From Synechococcus sp. RCC307 (GTDB lineage: Bacteria; Cyanobacteriota; Cyanobacteriia; PCC-6307; Cyanobiaceae): a stretch of DNA of 64,000 nt. The notes beneath the pieces were generated by a model. It had not been told where the DNA came from. It was given only the letters and a program-made list of their open reading frames with translations, and made no database searches. The stretch is from positions 1,669,105 to 1,733,104 of the forward strand of contig CT978603.1 of NCBI GenBank assembly GCA_000063525.1, in the 5' to 3' direction. Shown here in pieces: positions 1 to 6,647 of this stretch. The number at the start of each line of letters is the position of its first letter. Within the stretch, counting starts at the first letter, position 1. The position numbers and the translations under genes are program-made.

Positions 1-603
1 GATGTGGGCGCACTAGCAGCGCTCTGCCAGCGCCACGGCGCCCCCTTGCTGCTCGATGAAGCCCATGCCCTCGGTGTTTTGGGCCCCGGTGGGCGCGGGC
101 TGGGCCATGGGCTCGATGGGGTGAGCCTGCTGTGCGGCACCTTTGGCAAGGCCTTTGCCAGCGGCGGCGCGTTTTTAGCCTGCGGCGAATCGCTGGGGGA
201 AGAGCTGCTGCAAACCAGCGGCGCCTTTCGCTACACCACAGCCCTAGCGCCACCCCTCGCCGCGGCGGCCGCCGCGGCCTTGCAGTTGATTGCCTCGCCT
301 GAAGGTGATCAGCGGCGCCAGCAACTGCGCCAACACAGCGAGCTTTGGCGCGATTCGCTCAGCCGCGCGGGTTGGCCCCGCCCAGCCGGCGTTGGCCCGA
401 TCGTGGCGCTGAAGCTGGGGGATGACAGCCGGGCCCTCGAGGCCGCAGCCGCCCTGGAAGAGGAGGGCCTGCTGGTGGTCGCCATCCGCCCGCCCACCGT
501 GCCCGAAGGTGAGGCGATGCTGCGCTTCAGCCTGCGGCCGCAGCTTCCCGAAGACGCGCTGAGCCGGGTGCTGGCAACGCTGGAGCCCTTCAAACGGTCG
601 TGA
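1..603 (+). CDS. bioF: 8-amino-7-oxononanoate synthase, 3' part (5' end outside window)
   Basis: PLP enzyme that joins pimeloyl-ACP and L-alanine to give 8-amino-7-oxononanoate, the first step of biotin ring assembly in the cytoplasm. The reading frame is open from base 1 and ends with TGA at 601-603, so about 200 C-terminal residues are present and the N-terminal half lies outside the window. The fragment carries the alpha-oxoamine synthase signature DEAHALGVLG (fragment residues 19-28) and GTFGKAF, whose Lys50 is the expected PLP-binding lysine. It is followed after 34 bp by a BioK-like esterase, then bioC and bioD, which favours BioF over the related 2-amino-3-ketobutyrate CoA ligase. Confidence 0.93.
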   Translation, partial: DVGALAALCQRHGAPLLLDEAHALGVLGPGGRGLGHGLDGVSLLCGTFGKAFASGGAFLACGESLGEELLQTSGAFRYTTALAPPLAAAAAAALQLIASPEGDQRRQQLRQHSELWRDSLSRAGWPRPAGVGPIVALKLGDDSRALEAAAALEEEGLLVVAIRPPTVPEGEAMLRFSLRPQLPEDALSRVLATLEPFKRS

Positions 604-637
604 TCAAAGATGGACTCCACACCGCAGTGATGCGCCG

Positions 638-1330
638 TTGGGTTCTTCTTGGCAGCTGATCGGCATGCACGGCTGGGGCAGCGACCAGCGCAACTGGGAC
701 GCTTTTGAGCCCCACTGCCAGCAACGGGGCTGGCCGCTGCAACGGCTGGATCGCGGCTACGGCCGCTACCCGGAGCAAAGCGCCAGCTGGTTGCCGCAGG
801 GCCGGCGCGCCCTGCTGCTCAGCTCCCTCGGCAGTCAGCTGGTGCCCAGCGACCTGCTGCAGCAAGCCGAAGCCGTGGTGCTACTGGCCAGTTTTGGCCG
901 CTTTGTGCCGGCGGGGGCAGCGGGGCGGCCCTTGCAGCAGGCCCTGCGGCTGATGGATCAGCGCCTGGATGCTGGCGATCTGCTCGGCCTGTTTGCCGAC
1001 TTCCGAATCAAGGTGGCCGAGCCCCAGGCCGTGGAGCACCTGCCCCCTGGCATCGAAGACGGCCCGATATCGACCGAGGGGCTGCAGCGCTTGCGCCAAG
1101 ACCTGGAGCTGTTGCGCTGCTGCCAAGGCCTGCCCGGCGCCTTCCCAGAGCAAGCAGCCGTGCTGATCGTGGAAGCGATGGCCGACACCATCATTCACCC
1201 CAACAGCCGCGCAGCCCTGCGGCAGGAACTGCCCCAGGCCGAGCTGGTGGAGTTAGCCGGCGTTGGCCATGGACTGCTCAGCCCTGGGTTGTGCGAGCAG
1301 GTGGTGGGCTGGCTCGACGCGCTGCCTTGA
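638..1330 (+). CDS. bioK: BioK-type pimeloyl-ACP methyl ester esterase (alpha/beta hydrolase)
   Basis: Predicted to remove the methyl group from pimeloyl-ACP methyl ester, releasing the BioF substrate. Picocyanobacteria are known to use a non-orthologous enzyme, BioK, instead of BioH. The 230-residue protein has an N-terminal HGW oxyanion-type motif (11-13) and a plausible triad of Ser63 in LSSLG, Asp183 in MADTIIHP and His211 in GVGHG. The nucleophile motif has Leu where GxSxG has its first Gly. There is no ATG in a good place: TTG 638 is the best start and ATG 665 is an internal alternative. The gene sits between bioF and bioC. The function rests on position and triad, not on strong family similarity I can verify. 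Confidence 0.75.
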   Translation: MGSSWQLIGMHGWGSDQRNWDAFEPHCQQRGWPLQRLDRGYGRYPEQSASWLPQGRRALLLSSLGSQLVPSDLLQQAEAVVLLASFGRFVPAGAAGRPLQQALRLMDQRLDAGDLLGLFADFRIKVAEPQAVEHLPPGIEDGPISTEGLQRLRQDLELLRCCQGLPGAFPEQAAVLIVEAMADTIIHPNSRAALRQELPQAELVELAGVGHGLLSPGLCEQVVGWLDALP

Positions 1331-2070
1331 ACGCCTTTGCCCGAGGAGCGAGCTGCTATGCCCGCAACGCCCGGCTGCAACAGGCCGTGGCCTGGCGCCT
1401 AGCCCGCCATTGCCGTGATTTGCCGCTGCCTGAGGGCCCCGTGGTGGATCTCGGTGCAGGCTCAGGCAACTTGAGCCGGGCCCTCAGCGCCCAACGGCCA
1501 GGGCTCGATCCCCTGCTGGTGGACAACTGCCCGGAACTGCTGGCGGAGGCCGCCGTGCCAGCAGGCCGCTGCCGGCCATGGGATCTCAACGCCGGGCTGC
1601 CGCCAGAAGCGCGCGCAGCAGCATTGCTTCTGAGCAGCTTTGCCTTGCATTGGCTCAAGGCACCGGAGCAGCAGTTGCGGCACTGGTGCGAGCGGCTGCT
1701 GCCTGGTGGCTGGCTGGCCTTGGCGGTGCCGCTGCAGGGCAGCTTCACCAGTTGGCATCAGGCCGCCGAGGGCGCTGGGGTGGCCTGTTCCGCCTTGCCC
1801 TTGCCGCGAGAGCTGGATCTATTGGCGGCCCTGCCGCCGGGGTGCCGGCCGCACCGGCAGCAGCGGCTGCGCTTCAGCTGCCGCTATCCCTCAGCGATGG
1901 CGTTCCTCGCTGAGCTCAAACGCCATGGCGTCAATGGCGGTGCCAGCGCCCAGCTCAGCCCCACAGAACTGCGCCGGCTGCTCAAGCACTGGCCCATGCA
2001 GGAGCAGGATCAAGGGGTGAGCCTGAACTGGGATCTCTTGCTGCTGCTCGCTTGTCGTGATGAGCCCTAA
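1327..2070 (+). CDS. bioC: Malonyl-ACP O-methyltransferase
   Basis: SAM-dependent methyltransferase that masks malonyl-ACP as a methyl ester so that fatty acid synthase can build the pimeloyl chain. The SAM-binding glycine-rich motif DLGAGSGN lies at residues 41-48 after a typical BioC N-terminus (FARGASCYARNARLQ). A post-I acidic region follows, and SSFALHWL resembles the LALQW-type motif of BioC proteins. TTG 1327 overlaps the bioK stop as TTGA, and the BioC homology begins immediately after it; a GTG at 1291 is an in-frame alternative. The last bases overlap bioD, so bioK-bioC-bioD are probably translationally coupled. Confidence 0.85.
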   Translation: MNAFARGASCYARNARLQQAVAWRLARHCRDLPLPEGPVVDLGAGSGNLSRALSAQRPGLDPLLVDNCPELLAEAAVPAGRCRPWDLNAGLPPEARAAALLLSSFALHWLKAPEQQLRHWCERLLPGGWLALAVPLQGSFTSWHQAAEGAGVACSALPLPRELDLLAALPPGCRPHRQQRLRFSCRYPSAMAFLAELKRHGVNGGASAQLSPTELRRLLKHWPMQEQDQGVSLNWDLLLLLACRDEP

Positions 2071-2740
2071 ACCCCGCCATCCCCATCAACTGGTGGTGGT
2101 GGGCACCGACACCGACGTGGGCAAGACCGTGATCAGCGCCCTGTTGGTGCAAGGCCTGGGCGCCCACTACTGGAAGCCGGTGCAGTGCGGTGATCTTGAG
2201 ATCGGCGGTGATACAGGCCGTGTCGCCAACCTCTGCGGTTTGAGCGCAGCAGAACAACAGCAGCGGCTGCTCCCCGAGGCCTACCAGCTCAAAGCACCGG
2301 CATCCCCCAACCAAGCCGCTAGGGCTGAGGGCTTTGCCGTTGATCCAGCTCAGTTGAGCTTGCCGCCCGTGGACGGGCCTTTGGTGGTGGAAACAGCAGG
2401 CGGGCTGCTGGTGCCCCTGCGGGATGACTACCTGCAGATTCAACAGATCCAGCAATGGCAACGTCCGGTCCTGCTGGTGGCCCGCAGCGGACTGGGCACC
2501 CTCAACCACACGCTGCTGTCACTGGAAGCCTTGCAGCGCCGCCAGATCCCGGTGTTGGGGTTGATCCTCAATGGGCCCCGGCACCCAGCGAATCACCAAA
2601 CCCTTTGCGCCATGAGCGGCACCACGGTGCTGGCGGAAGTGGAGCAGCAGCCAACACTTGATCAGCAGGCGTTGAGCCGCCTGTGGAGCAGCAGCGGCCT
2701 AGCTGAACGCCTGCCAAAGGCCCTAGAGGCCCGGGCTTGA
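2060..2740 (+). CDS. bioD: ATP-dependent dethiobiotin synthetase
   Basis: Forms the ureido ring of dethiobiotin from 7,8-diaminopelargonate, CO2 and ATP. The 226-residue protein has the BioD P-loop GTDTDVGKT at residues 15-23 and the VVETAGGLLVP segment typical of the family. ATG 2060 was chosen; GTG 2057 lies one codon upstream. The gene overlaps the end of bioC by 11 bp. Its 3' end overlaps the convergent SDR gene by 18 bp, so the biotin run on the plus strand stops here. The next biotin gene, bioA, is 14 kb away. Confidence 0.93.
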   Translation: MSPKPRHPHQLVVVGTDTDVGKTVISALLVQGLGAHYWKPVQCGDLEIGGDTGRVANLCGLSAAEQQQRLLPEAYQLKAPASPNQAARAEGFAVDPAQLSLPPVDGPLVVETAGGLLVPLRDDYLQIQQIQQWQRPVLLVARSGLGTLNHTLLSLEALQRRQIPVLGLILNGPRHPANHQTLCAMSGTTVLAEVEQQPTLDQQALSRLWSSSGLAERLPKALEARA

Positions 2741-3499
2741 CTGCATGATGCCGCCGTCGGCAAAGATGCTGGTGGCGGTGATGTAGCTGGCTCCATCGCT
2801 GGCCACAAAGGCAGCCACAGAGGCGATTTCTTGGGGCTCAGCCATGCGGCCGAGGGGAATCGCGGCATCCAATTTGTCCAGCAAGGTCTTGTTGCCGGCG
2901 TAAGAGGCATTGATCGGCGTATCGACGGCACCAGGTCCGATGTTGACCATGGTGATGCCGTGGGGAGCCAACTCCACACCCGCGGTGCGGGTCAGCATGC
3001 GAACGCCTCCTTTGGAGAGGCAATAGGCGGTGTTGTTGGGCATGGGCCAGTCCTCATGCACCGAGGAGATATTGATGATGCGGCCGCCACCGCCTTGTTT
3101 GATCATCTGCTTAGCGGCGAATTGGGTGCCAAAAAAGGCACTCTTGAGGTTCACATCGAGAACCCTGTCGTAATCCTCTGGGGTGGTGTCGAGCACGGAC
3201 GTGCGCGTTTCCAATCCAGCGTTGTTCACCATGATGTCGAGCCGGCCGTAGCTTGAAACGGCCTGATCAACAACGGCTTGGAGTTGATCGAGATGGGTGA
3301 CATCGGCTTGAGCGCCCATCGCCTCACCACCAGCGGCCTTAATGGCGCTGATCATCTCGTCAGTGCGCTCGGGATGGGAGCGGTAGTTGACGACAACTTT
3401 GGCGCCGCGCTTGGCTAACTCTTCGGCGATGGCTTTACCGATGCCGGTGTTGGCACCGGTGACGATGGCCACCTTGCCGCTGAGAAATTGTTCAACCAT
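2723..3499 (-). CDS. SDR-family oxidoreductase, glucose 1-dehydrogenase-like
   Basis: A 258-residue classical short-chain dehydrogenase. Visible parts are the NAD(P)-binding TGANTGIG (14-21), NNAG (92-95), catalytic Ser145/146, and Tyr159-x3-Lys163 in YCLSK. Overall it resembles Bacillus-type glucose 1-dehydrogenases (NYRSHPERTDEM, GPGAVDTPIN), which oxidise glucose to gluconolactone, but substrates cannot be fixed from an SDR sequence. It is the last gene of the minus-strand run that begins with the ARTO oxidase genes at 15234. It overlaps bioD tail to tail by 18 bp and lies 26 bp after the DoxX gene. Confidence 0.85.
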   Translation of the reverse strand: MVEQFLSGKVAIVTGANTGIGKAIAEELAKRGAKVVVNYRSHPERTDEMISAIKAAGGEAMGAQADVTHLDQLQAVVDQAVSSYGRLDIMVNNAGLETRTSVLDTTPEDYDRVLDVNLKSAFFGTQFAAKQMIKQGGGGRIINISSVHEDWPMPNNTAYCLSKGGVRMLTRTAGVELAPHGITMVNIGPGAVDTPINASYAGNKTLLDKLDAAIPLGRMAEPQEIASVAAFVASDGASYITATSIFADGGIMQSSPGL

Positions 3500-3525
3500 G
3501 GCATCCGCCGGTGGGAAGTGATCCC

Positions 3526-4014
3526 CTAAGCCTGGAGGACTTCGGCAATCAACAGGTTATCGAGAGAGAAAAAGCCACCGCCACAAAACATCAACACCAA
3601 GCACATCACCACATACATCGAGGCTTTTTCCCAGCTCGGAGGTTCACCAACCCCCATGGGACCGGCGTAATCCCCCTCAGGAATTTGATAAGGATCAGGA
3701 GCAATGAAGGGAGTGCCCGCGCGAATTTCCAGCACCACGGCGTAGGCCATCGAGGTGAGGATGGCAAAGGCCGCCAATGGCGTGAGCAGGCCTAGCAGCA
3801 GGGCAAATCCTGAAGCCCACATGGAGAAGGCGGAGAGGAAGCACAACCAAGCCGGTGTTTTCATCGCCGTGGACCAAGTCTTGAGATTGCGCAGCTTCGG
3901 CCAGCCATGGCGAATGAAGCAAACACCCATGAACAAACGCAGAAGCAACAGGGTTGCTTCGGTGAAGGTGGAAGGCCCAGAAGGCAGCAAGATCTCCGCT
4001 ACAGAAAGCTCCAC
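3526..4014 (-). CDS. DoxX-family membrane protein
   Basis: 162 residues with about four hydrophobic helices. The FMGVCFIRHGWPKL segment in the first helix is typical of DoxX/DoxD proteins. DoxX proteins are associated with quinone-linked redox functions: in Acidianus, DoxD and DoxA form a thiosulfate:quinone oxidoreductase. Most bacterial members have no known reaction. Its place between a VOC protein and an SDR, downstream of a quinol-type oxidase and two flavoproteins, fits a membrane redox accessory role, but that is inference. ATG start; 68 bp separate it from the upstream VOC gene. Confidence 0.8.
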   Translation of the reverse strand: MELSVAEILLPSGPSTFTEATLLLLRLFMGVCFIRHGWPKLRNLKTWSTAMKTPAWLCFLSAFSMWASGFALLLGLLTPLAAFAILTSMAYAVVLEIRAGTPFIAPDPYQIPEGDYAGPMGVGEPPSWEKASMYVVMCLVLMFCGGGFFSLDNLLIAEVLQA

Positions 4015-4082
4015 CGGCGTGCCATCGCAGATATCAAAAACGTAGCCATCGCCCTAAACAGTGCCAACAGACTGTCAAGCCC

Positions 4083-5033
4083 TCACAAATCACCCATCAC
4101 GATCAAGCCATGGCCATCGGGGTCGCGCACCGTGAAGGCCATCGGCGCACCCAGCAGTGCAGGGTCAATGGCAACTAACGCAGAGCAATGGTTGCTGGCT
4201 TGATCAGCCAGCAGTTGCTGATGCAAGGCGAGCAGGTTGGAGCTTTTCAGCAGCAGCTTGCGATCACAAAGATCACTCCATAAAGGCTGCTGGCGGTCGC
4301 GCCCCCCCGGGGGGGACTGGTAGTTCAGAAATTCGATTCCCATGGCTCCAGCGCTGGGGCCAATCGCCGTGATGGCAACGCGGGTTTGCGGCAGGCCATC
4401 CATGCGGTCTTGCTCGATGCCTGAATTCACCCCTTGGCCTTTGAGCGCAAAGCCCAACACATCGCGGTAAAACGCAAGGCTCGACTCGGTGTTGGCGATG
4501 CTGATGGCAGAATGATCCATGCCTTTGGGCTGGCCCGATGGAACCTGGGCCTGATGCCAGCGGGGATCGCCTTTATCAGCAGGGAACTGGAGCAACTCCA
4601 ACGGGTGCCCATCGGGATCTTTGAACTTGAAGGCTTGAATGCCAGCGGCCGCTGGATTCCAATCCGGCAGCGTCTGCGGAGCACTGGAGATCACCCCGAG
4701 CCGATCCGGTGCCATTGCCTCCACTTGAGCCGTCAGGTTGTCGCTCACCAAGCAGATGTGCTGGAACCAGCGGTCGTTGCCGCCCCAGGAATCGGGATAG
4801 GGAGCGCAGGCCCCCGCTGGCCATCCCCAGATCTGCAGGGTCTCTTCCCCAAGCCGAAGGATCCAGCGCTGCAGGCTGGTGGACTCGGGCCACTGAAACA
4901 GCGCCGCCAGCTGGGGCCCTGTGAGCACATCGCTCGCGCTGCAAACAAAACCAAGGCGGGATTGATACCAAGCAACAGCGGCCTCAGCCGCCATTGAGTT
5001 TTGGATCACCGCTTCAACGGATTGAACGGCCAT
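4083..5033 (-). CDS. VOC (glyoxalase/bleomycin-resistance) family protein, two tandem domains
   Basis: 316 residues comprising two vicinal-oxygen-chelate modules. The first spans about residues 1-160 and carries FKFKDPDGHPLELLQFP. The second spans about 170-316, begins with MDHSAISIANTESSLAFYRDVLG, and ends with FTVRDPDGHGLIVMGD. Both repeats keep the DPDGH...(E/I) metal-binding end of the fold. The reaction is unknown; VOC proteins include glyoxalases, dioxygenases and epimerases. It lies 30 bp downstream of the first GMC oxidoreductase gene listed here (5064-6620) and is probably cotranscribed with it. Confidence 0.85.
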   Translation of the reverse strand: MAVQSVEAVIQNSMAAEAAVAWYQSRLGFVCSASDVLTGPQLAALFQWPESTSLQRWILRLGEETLQIWGWPAGACAPYPDSWGGNDRWFQHICLVSDNLTAQVEAMAPDRLGVISSAPQTLPDWNPAAAGIQAFKFKDPDGHPLELLQFPADKGDPRWHQAQVPSGQPKGMDHSAISIANTESSLAFYRDVLGFALKGQGVNSGIEQDRMDGLPQTRVAITAIGPSAGAMGIEFLNYQSPPGGRDRQQPLWSDLCDRKLLLKSSNLLALHQQLLADQASNHCSALVAIDPALLGAPMAFTVRDPDGHGLIVMGDL

Positions 5034-5063
5034 GGGTCCTCCTGTAGTGATGGAGCAAGCGGG

Positions 5064-6620
5064 TCAGCTCAAGCGCTCAACCAGGTGCTCCGACACCCGG
5101 ATGGCATTGGCAATCGCGGTCAGGGATGGATTCACCGCACTGATGCTCGGCATGAAGCTGGTATCGACCACATAGAGGTTGTCGAGGTCATGGGCCTTGC
5201 AATTCACATCGAGCACGGAGGTGCGTGGATCATCACCAAAGCGGCAGGTGCCGGCCTGATGCCCCACGGCCTCAATCCCCATGGCCGAGCCGAAATAGAT
5301 CTCGCGCTCAGCGAAGTGATGGACCCCATAGTTCTTGTCGAGCACCGATTCCAGCCGGTGCTGCAGCTCCTCTGAAGCCCGCACATTGGTGGCGGTGTAG
5401 TTCAAGGTGATTTGGCCTTGACCGTCGACGGTGACTCGGTTCTGGGCCAGCGGCAGATCTTCGGTCTGCAGCCAAAAATCCATCGAATGGGCCGCGATCT
5501 TGTCCATGCTCCAGCTGGGAGCCAAAGCCGTGAGGCGCGGCTTGTAGCCCTTCATCATCGCCCCATTGGTTTTGCCCGTGAGCTGCACATGGCCCATCGG
5601 GAAATCAAAGTTGGCATCACCGAAATACCAATCGTTTACTGCCGGCGTTTTTTGAAACACCGTGGGGTTGGGCTCATGGGTGACCGCCACCACAGCCTTG
5701 CTGTAGTGGAACATGTAGTTGCGGCCCACCTGATCGGAGCTGTTCGCCAAGCCACGCGGATGGTGGTCGTTCGCCGACATCAACAGCAACTTCGCGGAGT
5801 TGGCAGCACCACAGCTGACCACAACGAGATCAGCGCTCAACTCCAGCAACTCGCCATCGCGTTCCACCAGCACCGAGGCGATGCGCCGGCCACTGGCATC
5901 GGTTTTGAGCTGCTTGACCATCGAGCGGGTCAGCAAACTCATGCGTGAACCAGCCGCGGCCAAAGCCGGACGAATCCCCATGGCCTCGCCATCACCTTTG
6001 GCAGTGAGAACACAGGGGTAGCCGTCACAGCGATTGCACTTCACGCAGGCGCTCTGGGGCAAATCGTTTTCCGTGAGGTTGACCCCCACCGGCATGTGAA
6101 ACGGATGCAGCCCTGCCTGGCTGAACACATCCACCAGCTGCTGCATGCGCGGCTCATGGGCCACCGGTGGATGGGGGTAGGGCCCACTGGCGGGCGGTTC
6201 AGTTGGATCTTCTCCCCGCAGCCCGTGGACGTGGTACATCGCCTCGGCCTTGGTGTAGTACGGCTCGAAGTCGCCGTAGCGCACAGGCCAAGCAGGAGAG
6301 AGCCCATCGACATGGACCATCTCCTCAAAATCCCGCTCCCGAAAGCGGAAGTGGGCAGCGCCATACATCTTCGAGGCGCCGCCAACGAAGTAATGGCTCC
6401 CCGGCTGAAACGTTTTGCCGTGTTTGTCTTTCCAGAGATCGGTGGAGACGTAACGCCCCTGCTGAAAGACCGCCTCAGGATCCCAATTCTGCGGTTCGCG
6501 AGGAAGCCAATCACCGCGCTCGAGCACCAGCACCTCGCGGCCTGCTTCGGCGAGGCAACGGGCCAAGGTGCCACCACCGGCACCACTGCCGATGATCAAC
6601 ACTTCAACGTGTTTATCCAT
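5064..6620 (-). CDS. GMC-family FAD oxidoreductase, complete active site
   Basis: 518-residue flavoprotein of the glucose-methanol-choline superfamily, which oxidises alcohol groups of sugars or other polyols. It has the FAD motif GSGAGG at 11-16 and ERGDW at 34-38. The C-terminal pair that corresponds to His447/Asn485 of cholesterol oxidase is intact: His454 in GHQAGTCRFG and Asn497 in VNPSLT. A Cys set C192-x2-C195-x2-C198-x4-C203 could bind a metal or Fe-S centre, which is unusual for the family core. No signal peptide or Tat motif is visible, so it should face the cytoplasm. It follows the GH63 glucosidase gene by 27 bp and shares the run with a second GMC gene and ARTO. Confidence 0.9.
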   Translation of the reverse strand: MDKHVEVLIIGSGAGGGTLARCLAEAGREVLVLERGDWLPREPQNWDPEAVFQQGRYVSTDLWKDKHGKTFQPGSHYFVGGASKMYGAAHFRFRERDFEEMVHVDGLSPAWPVRYGDFEPYYTKAEAMYHVHGLRGEDPTEPPASGPYPHPPVAHEPRMQQLVDVFSQAGLHPFHMPVGVNLTENDLPQSACVKCNRCDGYPCVLTAKGDGEAMGIRPALAAAGSRMSLLTRSMVKQLKTDASGRRIASVLVERDGELLELSADLVVVSCGAANSAKLLLMSANDHHPRGLANSSDQVGRNYMFHYSKAVVAVTHEPNPTVFQKTPAVNDWYFGDANFDFPMGHVQLTGKTNGAMMKGYKPRLTALAPSWSMDKIAAHSMDFWLQTEDLPLAQNRVTVDGQGQITLNYTATNVRASEELQHRLESVLDKNYGVHHFAEREIYFGSAMGIEAVGHQAGTCRFGDDPRTSVLDVNCKAHDLDNLYVVDTSFMPSISAVNPSLTAIANAIRVSEHLVERLS

Positions 6621-6647
6621 GGTTGGGCGTGGCGGTGAACAGCAGCG

